A stretch of 64,000 bases of DNA from Lentinula raphanica (lineage: Eukaryota; Basidiomycota; Agaricomycetes; Agaricales; Omphalotaceae). The stretch is taken from contig JANVFP010000053.1 in NCBI GenBank assembly GCA_027919835.1, forward strand, positions 62,001 to 126,000, in the 5' to 3' direction. The notes beneath the pieces were generated by a model, which saw nothing but the letters and a program-made list of their open reading frames with translations, was not told the DNA's origin and did no database searches. The position numbers were made by a program, and so were the translations under genes. Positions 30,353 through 42,660 of the stretch are shown piece after piece (the stretch's first letter is position 1; the number at the start of each line of letters is the position of its first letter).

Positions 30353-33010
30353 TTACGACATATAATGTGGTAGTATAGCTGGTCGGTGAAATGTTTTGAG
30401 AAAAGTCCTCACATAATAGTTCGCGAGTGCTGCTTCAAAATCTCGGATGGGGGTAAGATTAGACTCCTCAACCGCTGGGAATTCGTTGACCAACTCAGAA
30501 GGTTTTGCTCCTGGCCAGGACCGTATCACTTGGTGGAACGCCTTCAGAAAGGGTATTCGAGGAGGAATGGATTCAAAAGATCCGTCATACGAAGAGAGAC
30601 CTCTACAGGTAGTATCAGGGCGAAAGGGGAGGCCGGGCCAACACTGATTTAGAGTCACTTCTCGTTCCATCCACTTGTGCCGAAGTTGTTGCCCATATTC
30701 CCCATCTCCCACTGGTTCCGGAAGCAATTCGCGATCGAGCATGATTAACTCTAATCGGAAATTGATCTCGTACAACTCCCAGACGGCAGCCTGAACAACA
30801 TCTCGCTCGGGCATGCCGTTATTTAGCACGAGAACTGGGACACCTTTCCAGAGCGCAGGAGCAGAGGCGATATTCGAGTCGTCGATGTCGATACCATACT
30901 GTCGAGAATCTTTCACTACCTCTTGCAGTTCATGTAGCATCTCGGCTCGGCCATTCGAACTTGACAATTGCTTGCCGTCCACAGCATCCAGCATTTTGCG
31001 CCATTCCTTATTAGTATAGAATCTGCCTCGAGTTGGCAAACTGAGACGCCATAGGAAGACAGGGCGAACTCGAAGCCACATCATGAACAGAGAAGTTCGG
31101 AAGGTATTGGATGGGGAAATGAACAGAGCAGGATCCAGAAGCGGACTCTCACGCAAAGAGGGCCCAGCTCGACGATGTAGTTCCTTGAGTCGAAGTTGAG
31201 CTTCATCCCAAAGCGTCAAACGGCGAGGGAAAAGTTCATGTGAGATTCCTAAGAAACGGTTTCGTTCTTCCTGATGCTCAAAACGCGATGACGACGGTAC
31301 ATGGCCTTGTAGTATATCAGTTATAGGAACCTCATCCAAAAAAAACTAACTCACTGATCTTTTGTTTTTTTCTCACCGGTGGCAACGCGATTGTATCCCG
31401 ACCGGTCACATCAACAAAATCAAGATCCTCTGCCTTTGCTCGTGCTGCTGCTGCAGACGCGGTGCTTGTGACAGATATGATAACAGATGTGGCTGGACTG
31501 GCAACTTGAGGGGCGTACGTATTCGTGGCGCTAAAATCCCCAATGAGTGCCGTCGCAAATTGTTCGTAGAGGAAGCAAGACATTTTTGTGTACCGCAACG
31601 ATGAACCTGAAAGACCGCTATATATGATAGGATGAGCAGGCTCACTGTCACCAACGTCCAGCGATCCAAGAAAATTGCGAAAAGGCAATTTGTTGTCCCA
31701 AGTTTCGTCCAAAGGAGCGACATCCTTGATAATTTTTGTATAACTTCTAGCTTCGAGGGGCCGTACCAGCCAAACAGGTATGCCGGTGCGATACAGATCA
31801 GCAGCAGTGTCAAGATTGTCGGTGAAAGCTCCGATAACGTCGCGCTCCGTTTCGTACTTGGTGTCGACATTTGTGTACCGCGGTGCCCAGAATACCAACC
31901 ACTTCAAACGAGCGTATGTTTCGAGAAAGACTCGCTGCGTCAAGGAAAGTTGTAGGAATACATGGAAGCGAGAGCCTGGCAGTGAAAGGCGTTCGACGAA
32001 GTTGCGTAGACGATTCCGAGCCTGTACCAGGAAGTGGTCGTTTTTTATAACATCAGATAGACCTTGAATGTTCCTGAAAAGACGTTCACACATGCTGCCT
32101 ACACGTTCCGCGACAACTGAGTCAAGCGAGCCAATTCCTCTAAGGCCAGAACTAGTGTTCAGCAAGAAATCGGAGGGAGCTGGCTGATACCAAGCGTGAT
32201 ATAGGGGATGTTCGGAATCATGAGAAGGGTATGGGATCACCGCTAGGTGGGCCACAGACAGATGGAATGGCTGAGGCCAGTATAAAGGGTCATCCTTGGC
32301 AAAATTATATGCTCGCCGCATGCGCGTCTCGCACTTTGGCACGGGTGCATGGACGAAATCCATATTGGGCGTCGTGATCAACAAAGCACTGTTTCGCAAG
32401 ATTGCTGCTGCTCGCGCATCGAAGGAGTGTAATGCTAAAATCAACATGGGGTGTCAGCTATGAAACTTTCGAAGTTGAGGAAGATCATGAACGAACTGGA
32501 GAGGGACAGCTCAAGCGAATTTTGCGGGGAAGCCAAGGATGGCATATCTGTGAAACTGGATGCAGAGATGGGATGAGCCAACTGAGTGGGCGACGGAGGC
32601 GCGAGAGTTAGAGACTGCGAGCCAGTCAAACAAGTTGTCGTGGCGGTGGGATTTTCCGCTGTTCTTCGTCTGGCGTACTGTGCGTTTGACGTTGGCTTCG
32701 CTGAGTTTTCAGAGGTTTCTTCCAGCGTGGCTGGCTTGGAAACGATAGCAGACGTAGAAACGACCGCAGAGGTAGAACCGGCAGGCGGAGATGATTGGGC
32801 AATTTTGTCGTTGATGAACTGAAGCAAGGATTTTATATCTGCATCGGGCTCTACCTCCATAATTCGGTTGAGCGTGGGGCGCCAGTACGCGTCTTCATAC
32901 TTGTCTTGATACAGGGTTTTCAATCTGTGCATCGCATCCGCATGTGTGACAGACGAATCCACCAGATAACATCTCAAAATTTCCCATCCTCGACGTTTAA
33001 GCGAGCCCAT
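30353..33010 (-). CDS. Family A protein, copy I (unknown function; +1 frame step)
   Basis: Exon 1 (33010-32497) begins MGSLKRRGWEILRCYLVDSS and carries KYEDAYWRPTLNRI. A 62-base intron (32496-32435; GTTCGT.. branch-like CTGAC ..TTTTAG) leads to THSFD-like LHSFDARAAAILR. A long second part has CETRMRRAYNFAKDDPLYW, FLETYARLKWLVFWAPRYT, ADLYRTGIPVWLVRPLE and an NLS-like KKQKISE, then meets a T8 tract (A8 at 31338-31345 on the plus strand). From there the other frame continues FLDEVPITD..LQGHV, NRFLGISHELFPRRLTLWDE, FISPSNTFRTSLFMMWLRV, EWRKML, WPGAKPSELVNEF, ending ILPHYMS. Total about 860 codons. Similar multi-copy proteins exist in Agaricomycetes, but I know no assigned function. The +1 step is either a frameshift mutation shared with copy II, a missed intron, or recoding. 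Confidence 0.75.
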
Positions 33011-33029
33011 ACCGATTCGTCGCTTCTCG

Positions 33030-34495
33030 ATTCCCTAGGTGAAGGTGTTTGTGAGCGGCCGTCCGACGTCGTTGGCGTATTTGGTTTAAGAAGACAGTAG
33101 AAATGAAGAGGATCAAGTTGAGCAATAGTCTAGGCGGCAGCCAGAGCTATCCACTACAAAAGGACAAAGCCAATTGTAACGCGAAAGATCAAAGACCAAT
33201 CGCGAAGAACGTTGAGGATGGTGAACATCGAACTTAAGAAAAAAAATCTCGAGTCTAAGCGCCAATCCTCTCAAGTTTAGGCGCTCAGATGACTAAGCAT
33301 TTCAACTTGGCTTTTTTTCTCATCATCGCACTTCAATCTTTCAAAGTTTCTTCATCTCCTCCTTGCTAGGTAGGCTTCAGCCTTCCGTTCAATAGACAGG
33401 TTTTTGGCCTCTCTGCTTGTGTAGCTTGGACGCCTTTTCTTTCTCTCTCTTTAATTCGTACATCGTGGGGCAGTTCAAGCTTCAAGAATCAACTTGAAGT
33501 ACCTCCTCTGCTGAGTCTGCTCGGTGACAGTCTGACTCTGTCCTATCTATCTCTGTGATCTGAGTACGTTGCTTTCTACAACTACTATTCGCTAAGTCTT
33601 CCTCTGACCTTTTTGGCATTCATCCACTCATCGTATTAGGCTTGTGCCAATTTCTTCAGCGCTCATTTGGTTGGCTACAGCCTTCTGTTCGATAGATGGG
33701 TTTCGGCCTTTCTAGTTCTGTGGTTGAACGTTGCTTTCATTCATGCCCTATCTCTTTGTCTGCACTAGGTAGGTCGAATGTTATGCGTTCATCGGGCACA
33801 ACAAGTCACTCAATGTGCTCTCGTCTGCTAGGCTTTTTGGGCTTCTTTGGATAGCTTGGTTTCGGCGTCTTATCTATCTACGCGATTTGGCTAGGTTCAT
33901 TTCCACACGAGTTTTGGATGGCCATCGAACGTTATTCGTCGAGTTGAAATCTATTCTGTTGGCTACGGTCTTCTAGGCTGCTAATGATTAGTCCTGTCCT
34001 TTCTACCGGTATGATTTGACGCGGTCCCTTCATGCCTTGCCTCTTTCATTGAGCTTTTCGTGGCTTTCGTGGCTTTCGAATGCTAGACCTTGCTCGTCAG
34101 CTTGGTTTTCTGGTCTTCTGTCGGAAAGGTAGGCTTCGGCCTCTCATCTATCTATGCGATTTGGCTAGGTTCATTTCCATATGAGTCTTGGATAGCACTT
34201 GAACGTTATATCCTGAGTTGAAGGAACTCCAAAGTTTCGTCGGCTTCGGTCTTCTGTGCTACTAACGGCGATCGGTCTTGGCCTTGCGACAGGTATGATT
34301 TGGCGACGTCCTTTCATCCCTTGCCTCATTCGCTAGGCTTTTCGTGGCTCTCGAATCCTAATTTTCAACGTTGCTCGTCAGGTTGGCTGTTTGGACCTCT
34401 TCGGATAGGTTGGTTTCAGCCTCCCTTTTATCTGCTCTCTATGCGATTTGCCTAGGTTCATTTCCAGACAGGTTTTGGATGGCCCTCGAAAAATA
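33030..34495 (-). repeat. Copy I leader and tandem array
   Basis: Minus-strand order: array units containing AGGCCGAAGCCTACC-like words and AATCATACCGGT, then the leader with GTACTCAGATCACAGAGATA, AGGCCAAAAACCTGTC, AGGCTGAAGCCTACC, TTAGTCATCTGAGCGCC, then TTTGATCTTTCGCGTTACA about 190 bases before the start codon. The same order occurs in A1, A3, A4, A5 and copy II. It probably holds the promoter and 5' UTR; short palindromes AGGCNNNNGCCT recur throughout. Confidence 0.75.
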
Positions 34496-35230
34496 TTCAC
34501 TGCTTCAAGCTTGTAACATCACAGAAGTTTTCGATGCCAAACTCTGTCTAGTTAACTCCGTTATATGTGTAATACGCACCGCTGCTTGGTTGAATAGATG
34601 AGTATGCATCCGCAGGTCGTCCCCCCTAACTGCCTTGTATTCGGACTTTAATATACGCCATGCCTCTAAGGCGATGGTCCACAATCGCAAGTATGAAACA
34701 TTTTCAGTGACGCTCATATTTTATGACTCTTTTTTTGACGGACCTCGATGACTCCATCGAATGCCACTTCCACTGATACCACAAACAATCCAAAGCGGTC
34801 GTCGTACTAGCGAGGGCGTCAATCCGTGGTCCGTATCACTGGAAACAAACATTAAAATGTGTAACCCTTCACTGGCAGTACGATTGCCTTCACTTGCCGA
34901 GTCATATCTCAGCTTCAAAAACGACGCAAAGTCATAGAGCCGGAAGTTCTATGCCTCTATCAACCATGGCTCTTTGTGTTCTCTCATATCTCCAGACCAT
35001 TCCTGTTATCCAATTGCAGTTCATGAGCTGCGATGGGTCCTCTGTCTCTGACGTACGTGCAGGGCATGCATGGAACAGTTAGATCGTTCTCGCTCTCCTC
35101 AGAGAAGGCAGTCACCGGTCAAGTTCCCTCATAATCAGTAATAATAGTTGATGTTTGTAGCTATGAATGGTCCTAATGACCAAAATACAAAACATTCCTA
35201 CCCACAAAGGAAAAGACCGGGGTCGCCTTA
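34496..35230. other. No confident gene
   Basis: A minus-strand frame at 34505-34717 (LWTIALEAWRILKSEYKAV) and another at 34721-34918 look weakly protein-like but have no start, splicing or family support. Confidence 0.35.
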
Positions 35231-36157
35231 TCAAGCCCATTGAAGAGACTGGGACGGCGGTACTGTTATGAGTAGCTCAGCTGCAACACTCTTGACCCCA
35301 GCCTGTATAGTGACAGAGCGCAGAGGCTTGCCAATGATGGAAGAACGACAGATCGGGCAAGGAACTAGCGCTTCGGCAGTTTGGGGATCATCCTGACGCT
35401 TTCGCTCATGCTCGGCTTTGCGTTGATTGAGGCACTTTGAACAGAAAGAGTGGCCACATCTAAGACTGAAAGTTGAATGAGTTAACCAAATAATGGAAGA
35501 AAATGAAAAAAAAGACTCACACATAGCTGTCCCAAGCCAAGCTCAAGCAAAGAGGGCATTGATACTCCCTTTCGCGCGCTGCTAAATCTTCGACGATCTC
35601 CTTGTTCAACGCCTACGGTTCGGTTTATCACTATCGAGCTCGTCAGCTGCCGTGGAAGGACATACCTCACACTGTCTCTCCAACAACGCCTCCCTGTCTT
35701 TGAGAGAATCAAGCAACGTGAGCTGCTCAGCAATGACAGCAGCTGAATCAGTTTCAAAATGGTGGACTTTGCGTTGAAACATGAATGCTACGTCCTCCTG
35801 AAGTATGGGGGTAGAGGCCCTACTGCGTCCAGTACTATTGCTACTCAGAGGATCAGGAGTAGGGGGTCTCGCAAGTATGAGGCTTCCGCCATCCAAAGGA
35901 CCTGGGCTCAGAGCGATTGTCTCGGTGTCATTTGTTGGAGGCAGAAAAACGGGAGTTGATTCTCTGGTCGAGTTGAGATTTTCGTTCAAGGAACTGGAAG
36001 TTGAAACTGCAGTGAGCGGAAGATTTGTGCCCTCCAGATAGCCCAGAGTAGCGGCCATATGAGGAATGGGGGCTCTATTCCTTGTTGCCCCTCGACGGCG
36101 GGTGGCCCTGGAGGATGAAGATTGACCAGGCGGCACGATTCTACGGGATTTTCCCAT
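35231..36157 (-). CDS. RING-finger protein 1 (probable E3 ubiquitin ligase)
   Basis: Three exons. MGKSRRIVPPGQSSSSRATR with a Ser/Thr/Pro-rich middle and a short coiled coil (AEQLTLLDSLKDREALLERQ) is spliced (GTATGT..CGTAG) to ALNKEIVEDLAAREREY and the first RING cysteine pair CPLC; a further intron (GTGAGT..TTCAG) leads to LRCGHSFCSKC, then CPIC about 30 residues on. Together they form C-x2-C..C-x-H-x2-C-x2-C..C-x2-C, a RING zinc-binding pattern characteristic of E3 ubiquitin ligases. The C-terminus SVTIQAGVKSVAAELL is conserved in the neighbouring gene. Start chosen at the methionine of MGKSRRI; the longer frame upstream runs into non-coding-like sequence. Substrate unknown. Confidence 0.82.
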
Positions 36158-36940
36158 GGCGCGGTGTATGTGATAACGAAGTTGGATGGGTTTGATAGTT
36201 GAGAAACCGCGATAAAAGAGACTGCGAGGCCTGATATAAGAGCTTTCAGCACAAGCGGGTCGGCCCGAAAGCACAGGGTGATTTGCGACCTTGTGTGACA
36301 CGATTAGTGCAGCTACTAAACGTGCCAGCACTCCAACGGCTTGTGACAGGTTGAATAACATGCGGTGACGAGAGGTGTGAGGAGGTGTTGGCGTAGGCAA
36401 AAAGGATACGCGACCACACAAGGCAATTCAGCTCAGCTTTGACAGGAGTTATTGGCAATATGTTTTCCAGAAAAAACACGGGGCTCAGTCTGGCTCAGTA
36501 GGTTCTCATTCGGAATCGAAGCACAGGTACATGATCTCAGTCTTCAGATCTACCAGAGCTGCAGATGAATCACTGAATCCTCACTTGTCAAAATGATTAG
36601 GTGGCTACATACATGCTAGACCGCTGAAGTTCAGGCGATAGATTCCAGTTTGGAGACTTCCGTCATTTTTGTAAATTCTAGAATGTCTGCTATATGCACT
36701 ATGAATGTGAGGTAGAAAAGGAATTGCTGACAGCTTATTCACGAACCTTTGTCGAAAGATTTAGCCCGATAGGGCACCCATTCATCGGACGATTCGGAGT
36801 CTACAATGATTGATTGCATGAAACCGTGGTACAACGTTAACAGGCTACAACCTGGTGGAGTCTACACTCTACAACATGCTGTGCGAGGGACACTGATGAA
36901 AGCCGACCTAACTGTATGCAAAGATGCAATGTGAGCCCAC
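36158..36940. other. Intergenic between two RING genes
   Basis: No coherent gene. It should contain the promoter of RING gene 1 (right side) and the terminator of RING gene 2 (left side), since both run on the minus strand. Confidence 0.5.
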
Positions 36941-38042
36941 TCAAGACCATTCAAGGGTATGCTGAGGGGGCGGCGTAATCTCAAGCTTCGAAGCTAACCT
37001 GTCGATGGCAACTTGAATGGTGAGCGATGGAATTGGTTTGCGCCAGACAGGGTATCTGCATGTCGGACAGAAACATATGCTGGCCTTCTCAATGGATCGG
37101 CGTCGAGAATCGGTGATGCATCGTGAGCAGACCATGTGCCCACAGTTCAGACTGTGATGAGATGAGTTCGATGCCACAAGAAAAATGCAACGACGGGACC
37201 ATACATGTGAGGGTTCCATGCAAGCTCATTGCAAGAGAAACAACTGTGGCGAAGCCTTTGGGAGTTCCACTTTGAACGTAGAAGGCCTTCCTCACTCTGA
37301 TAGAAGAGAAGTTCAGACGGCAATGATCAGTGGAGATCAACACTAGGTGAGCACTTACGTTGAGTAAATGTGTCAGAATCTCTATTTTGCTCTTCGTGGA
37401 CTCGATCTCAGCTTGCTGACTGTCGAATATACGAGTGGTCAATTCATGGCAAGTTTCCATTTTCTTGACAATAGGGTCAGTGGCAAGAATCCCCGCTGGA
37501 ATCAGCGGCTTCAAAGGAAGATCGCGCGTGGTGTGAGCGACGCCGGAAAGGCTTGAGCCCTCTGCCGGGGCCACAAGATCGGTGGGAATGTGCGGTTCAG
37601 GTGAACAAGGGGCTAAGCCAACGGCAGAGACCACTGGCAAAGGGCTGGTCTCTTCCTTTTTGGCAAGAATCCCAGCTGGAGTAAGCGGCTCGAAGGGAGT
37701 ATCGCGGCTGGACACGTCGGGGAAGTAAAATGAGAAATTGGAAGTGTCTATGGAAGTTTCGGAGTAGCCAGCTGTAGAGGCGAATGAAGAGCTGGAGCCC
37801 TCCGCTGTGGCCACAAATTCAGAAAAATGGAGGCCCGACACCGGCGAAGGGCTGAAGTCTTCCCTTGCAGTCGCAGTAGAAGCGACTAGAGTAGAGTTAC
37901 TGACGGTAGCAGCTTTGGAAGCAGAGATCGTGTCAGCGTCTCGAGGGTCGTTCATTTTGTGTAAGCGCATACTACGACGAGGAGAAGATCTGTGGTCTGG
38001 GTTCATGCGACGAGCGGTTCTATGAGGGCGACCAGGAGCCAT
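36941..38042 (-). CDS. RING-finger protein 2, paralogue of RING protein 1
   Basis: Exon 1 codes for MAPGRPHRTARRMNPDHRSS and a long Ser/Thr/Pro-rich region with an internal repeat (PLTPAGILAKKEE / PLIPAGILATDPI). It ends in a short coiled coil (QQAEIESTKSKIEILTHLLN). Exon 2 (after ..ATCAG) gives SEEGLLRSKWNSQRLRHSC and the first pair CFSC; the last exon has LNCGHMVCSRC and CPTC, completing a RING. The tail SLTIQVAIDRLASKLEITPP aligns with that of the neighbouring gene, so the two are tandem paralogues. E3 ligase activity is inferred from the domain. The frame between the RING cysteines depends on two introns with good GT-AG ends. Confidence 0.8.
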
Positions 38043-39798
38043 AGGAAAGAGGGGATGCGGCTGGAGGTGGGAACGGTTCTAGAAATATCGAATAATAGTA
38101 GGTTTAGCACGCGATTTCCTGAAGGCGAGCACGAGGCTGAATTTGCGATTCATGTCGAATGGTTGCCAATGAATAGTGTTGAATATGACGTTTGTATGCG
38201 GATAGTTTTCGAAGTTCAAACCAGTGCGTTGAACCAGAAAGATTATGCTACGAGCCTAAGTAACGTCGAAGACGCAGGCGAAGTGAACCAGGGGTAGGGA
38301 GGAGGAGAGGGTAGTATCGTTAAGAGCAAGTAACACACGAGTGAGTATATCCAAGCTGCATAGATAAAGGGGCCGAAAGCTAGCCTATCATCAATCGGAA
38401 GACCGGAGCCTACCAGAATGGAGTAGGAAGGAAGTCACAGTGCGAAGGAGCCTCAGGTGCGAAGGGAAATGCACAACGGAAGTCGATGGAACAGTGCTTA
38501 GTCATCCACACTTGACGCTTATCGGGCGCTTATTCAAGAAACATTCACCAGTCTTTAAGTGGCCCTGGGTCTTCGATCTAATGTTTCTCACCACTGTTAT
38601 CCACTGGGACCCCATCGACATCTTTGAATGGATCCGTTTTTTTTCCTTCTTTCTCTTGAAAACACGAAGTAGAGCTCATAGGCGACTCTGCCTCTCTTCA
38701 TCATGATTCATCCGAGCTCCTGATTCAAATGGCAGCCTGATTCAGGCACTCAGCGTTTTGGGGTTCACTGCATAATTGTCCTCATGTGCCAGCAATCTCT
38801 ACTCAGTCGTATCAATCAACATCGCGATTGCCGTCGTGTGCACAATTGTCAACCACTCCGCAATGACGCCTGAGGCCTTAAGATATTTGAGATTCTCAAG
38901 GATTTTCTCATTAGAGAGCTCCCTTATCCAGCCCTATCAGGCCCTATCACTGCTCTATCCTCCCATACATGCCCCAGATCCTCCCGTATGGGCCGTATCC
39001 TCACTCCTTCATGCCCTTTCCAACCCTGATCATGAATTATTTGACGGTTATTAATTGACCCTGATGAACGTGGAAGCTCGTGGAGCGCGATCTTGATTAG
39101 CTTGATTCTCCATTGGAGATCAACGTAAACTCCTTTTCAGGGTTTCAAAGCTTCAAGCTTCAGCTTCAATATCCGACCCCTTTTGTGCAGCAAATACCAT
39201 CTATAGTGATAAATGTTCTTTACGGTACGAAGGACTCCAGACAACTCCTCAAACTGCATAATATGTACTAGCTTCCAGTGGTTGGAAATACCTCGTACAT
39301 GAAGCAACAGATTAGAAAATCTGGAATAGTACATCTGCGGGACTACTAATAAGGGTTAACCTTCACTCGTGATAATATCAAGTCCTTTCTGGAAAACATT
39401 AGTATTGCATTTCCACTGACCGAGCTATCAACCTCGATGGAGCAAGAAAGCACAGGGCTGCAGACCGCAAGGACGTTAGCAGACAGTCGCATGTCACCTC
39501 ATGTGCATACTAGGTAAAAAAAAACAGCCGTAATTTGCGATAGAACGGTACCGGTATGAACGCTGGTGACTGGATCGATAACCAAACATTCAAGACTAGC
39601 CCTGCATACCAACAGTCCGAACATTTGGCGCATGCTTTGAACCAAGAGTGAATTAAAGAAAATACTCAACTGTCTGGGACCCCGGTATACCTAGGTATAC
39701 TTGCGATGCTCTTCCGAGTTTGTGTCCTCTGCTTCCACTACCACAGAGCCGACCCATTCGAACGTGTTATGAAGGATCTATACAGTGTATATTTGGAC
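38043..39798. other. Intergenic with weak family A remnant at about 38335-38530
   Basis: Around 38345-38530 words such as ATCCAAGCTGCATAGATAAA, GGAGCCTACC and GTGCTTAGTCATC follow the family A leader order but are heavily changed. The rest holds no gene that I can support; a plus-strand frame at 38776-39054 has no motifs. Confidence 0.45.
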
Positions 39799-40278
39799 AT
39801 GAATCATGAAGAAGTCACCGCGACGATCGTTTTACTTGGCGTCGCTGCTGTTAGCGTTGCTGGCCTTGGGCTGGTTGTTTTCAACGTCTTGCAAAGGGTC
39901 AGTTGCCTCAGATGTCGTAGTCCTTGAATAGTGAATCGATTCTGACGGCGTTCATGAACACAGTGTCACGTTTTTGGAGTCCGAACGTACTGTTGGGTCA
40001 CCGGATGTAAATCGTGGCTCGAAAATGACGACCTCGAGCAACGAGAGAAAGCGGTCAAGCTCGAAAGAGCCAAGCTCGCTCGACAGGCTCTAAACCTCTC
40101 GCTGGAGGTTGAGATCAAAGTTTGCCAAAGCCTTCGAGAAATGCATGGACGGGCTTTGAAACTTATGGAAAACAGACAGTTCGGATTGGAGAAAGAGAAG
40201 GAGGCACTTTTGGAGGAAATTCTCCGCGATGAGCATGATGCGGGGGATGAGGAATGGGTAAAGATGGACGCAGAATAG
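39799..40278 (+). CDS. One-pass membrane, coiled-coil protein (paralogue at 50102)
   Basis: Exon 1 codes for MNHEEVTATIVLLGVAAVSV and continues as one hydrophobic helix to VVFNVLQR. A 67-base intron (GTCAGT..AACACAG) leads to CHVFGVRTYCWVTGCKSWL and then a continuous charged coiled coil (NDDLEQREKAVKLERAKLAR, LEVEIKVCQSLREMHGRALK, FGLEKEKEALLEE) up to stop 40278. The layout (short N-terminus, TM helix, C-x(7-8)-W-x-x-G-C motif, coiled coil of about 80 residues) is the same as the gene at 50102. It may be a small membrane-anchored scaffold. No family name known to me. An upstream in-frame methionine at 39706 is possible. Confidence 0.65.
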
Positions 40279-40344
40279 CAGTGTACATGAGTAGTCAAAT
40301 GAAGTCTCTCTATCGCAGTAAGCTTGAAGTAGATGCGCGAACGA

Positions 40345-42660
40345 AGAGATTGAAACCTGGTATAAACAGTCATGACGAACTCAACGCGAGAGTGCGAACG
40401 AAGAGCTAGGGCGAATCAACAGATGGTATAACAGTATACAACGAAGACCGCAACCGGGGAAAAGGAAGTTTACTCGTACGAAAATGAACTTGGTGAAATC
40501 AGACAGATAGGAAAGAGGCCGAAACCAACCTATTGAAAGAAATTAGAATCACAAGTCTAATCCGATGAGATGAAAGAAGACGACTTAGTGTATAGATGCA
40601 GAAAGCAATGTACTCAAATCACAGAGATAGGCAGGACAAAGAGTCAGATCGTCGGGCAGATGAGGTTTCTGAAGCTTGAACTGCGCCGGCCACGATAAGT
40701 GTACGAGATAAAGAGCTATTACGAGAAAGCAAGCGAAGGCATCCAAGCTGCATAAAAAGAAAGGCCAAAAGCCTGTCTATTTAACGGAAGGCTGAAGCCT
40801 ACCTAGCAAGGAGATGGAGGAAGATTGAAGTGCGATGATGAGGCCAAGTCGAAATGCTTAGTCATCTGGAAGAAAACCTACGCCAAATCGCATAGATAGA
40901 CAAGAGGCCGAAGCCCACCTATCCGATAGAAAACCAGAAAGACAAGCTGACAAGCAAGGTCTTGCATTCGAGGGCCACGAAAATCCCAACGAAGGAGTCA
41001 AGGCATGAAGGGACTCCGCCAAATCATACCGGTCGAAAGGCCAAGGCCAGTCGTTAGTAGCACAGAAGACCGAATCCGACGGAACTTTGGACTCAGTGGA
41101 TGGGGTGCGAGGGCCATCCAAAATTCGCATGGAAATGAACCTCGCCAAATCGCATGGATAAACAAGAGGCCGAAGCCTACCTATCCGACAGAGGACCAGA
41201 AAGACAAGCTGATGAGCAACGTCTAGCATTCGAGGGCCACGAAAAGCCCAACGAAGGAGCCAAGGCATGAAGGGACACCGCCAAATCATACCGGTCGAAA
41301 GGCCAAGACCAGTCGTTAGTAGCACAGAAGACCGAAGCCGACGAAACTGTGGCGTTCGTTCAACTCAGTGGATAACGTTCGAGGGCTATCCGGAACTCGT
41401 ATGGAAATGAACCTAGCCAAATCGCATAGATAGATAAGAGGCCGGATCAACCTAGAGATCCAAAGAAGCCCAAAAAGCCTAGCAGACGAGAGGACATTTA
41501 GTGACTTGTTATGTTCGAATGGCGCATAACATTCGATCTACCTAGCGTAAACAAAGAGACAGGGCATGAGTGAAAGCAACGTTCAACCACAGAACTAGAA
41601 AGGCCGAAACCCATCTATAAAACAGAAGACTGTAGCCAACCAAATGAGCGTTGAAAGAATCACAAGTCTAGTAACCCGATGAGTGAATAAATGACGAAAA
41701 AGTCAAAGGAGGACTTAGCGTATAGTCGTCGCGAAAAGCAACGTACTCAGATCACAGAGATAGATAGGACAGAGTCAGACTGTCACCGAGTAGACTCAGC
41801 AGAGGAGGTACTTCAAGTTGAAGCTTGGACTGCCACACGATGTACGAAATAAAGAGCTAATAAGAAGAAACGAGATAAGGCATCCAAGCTACACAAACAG
41901 AGAGGCCAAAAGCCTGTCTATTAAACGGAAGGCTGAAGCCTACCTAGCAAGGAGTTGGAGAAGGATTGAAGTGCGATGAATTGGAAAAAAGGCCTAGTCG
42001 AAATGCTTAGTCATCTGAGCGCCTAAACTTGAAAGGATTGGCGCTTAGACTCGAGATTTTTTTTCTCAAGTTCGATGTTCACCATCCTCAACGTTCTTCG
42101 CGATTGGTCTTTGATCTTTCGCGTTACAATTGGCATTGTCCTTTTGTAGTGGGTAGCTCTGGCTACTGCCTAAACTACTGCCTCACTCAATCCTCTGTAC
42201 CTCTATCTTAAAACTTTAATCGCCAACTACGACGCTGGACGGCCACTCACAAACACCTTCACCTAGGAAACCAGAAAAGGTTGAATCAACATGGGCTCAC
42301 TGGAAAGTCAAGGATGGCCAGCTGTGAAGGATTTCTTACTGAATTCGTCTGTAACACATGCGGACGTGTTGAACAGATTGGAGGATGTGTTTGGAGACGA
42401 GTACGAAGATGTGTTTGGAAACTAGTACAAAGATGTGTCTGGAGACGAGTACGAAGATGCGTACTGGCGCCCCACGCTCGACCGAATCATAGACTTAGAG
42501 AAAGACGCAGATATAGAAATATTGCTCCAGTTCATCAACGACAAAATTATCAAATCACCTTTGCCTGTCCATCCCTTTTACTCTTTTGCGCCGGTTTTCA
42601 ATCGTCCCTCGGCCCCTCAGGAGAGAGCTACTGACACCTCTGCGTGGGCGTTACGAAAGG
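40345..42660 (+). mobile_element. Family A fragment A3
   Basis: Begins near GGTATAAACAGTCATGACG, which is shared with A1 at 11758. It contains two to three array units (40860-41430; CGAGGGCCATCC at 41107 and CGAGGGCTATCC at 41378), the leader (41480-42290) and the coding start ATGGGCTCACTGGAAAG at 42291. The N-terminal exon reads SLESQGWPAVKDFLLNSS and contains a 30-base unit (encoding DVFGDEYE-like) present three times, the middle one with a TAG stop. Similarity to the full copies ends about 42580. Confidence 0.75.

Larger units (their letters stand above)
30240..34495 (-). mobile_element. Family A full copy I
   Basis: Read on the minus strand: an array of diverged tandem units (34495 to about 33800), a conserved leader (33800-33030), one coding region (33010-30353) and about 110 bases of 3' flank shared with copy II (TCCTTG..CATTAATTTA.GACATATAATG). 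At the 3' side similarity to copy II stops near 30240. No terminal inverted or long terminal repeats were found, and target duplication is not evident. Mobile status is inferred from copy number and truncated relatives within the window. Confidence 0.75.

Noticed and set aside
31340..31376. A 32-base intron (GTGAGA..TTAG) explaining the frame step in copy I
   Set aside because: Too short for the introns seen here, and the donor is missing in copy II.
40858..41325. Minus-strand 155-codon frame and similar ones at 12486-12916
   Set aside because: They are accidental translations of the family A tandem units, repeated with the repeat period.
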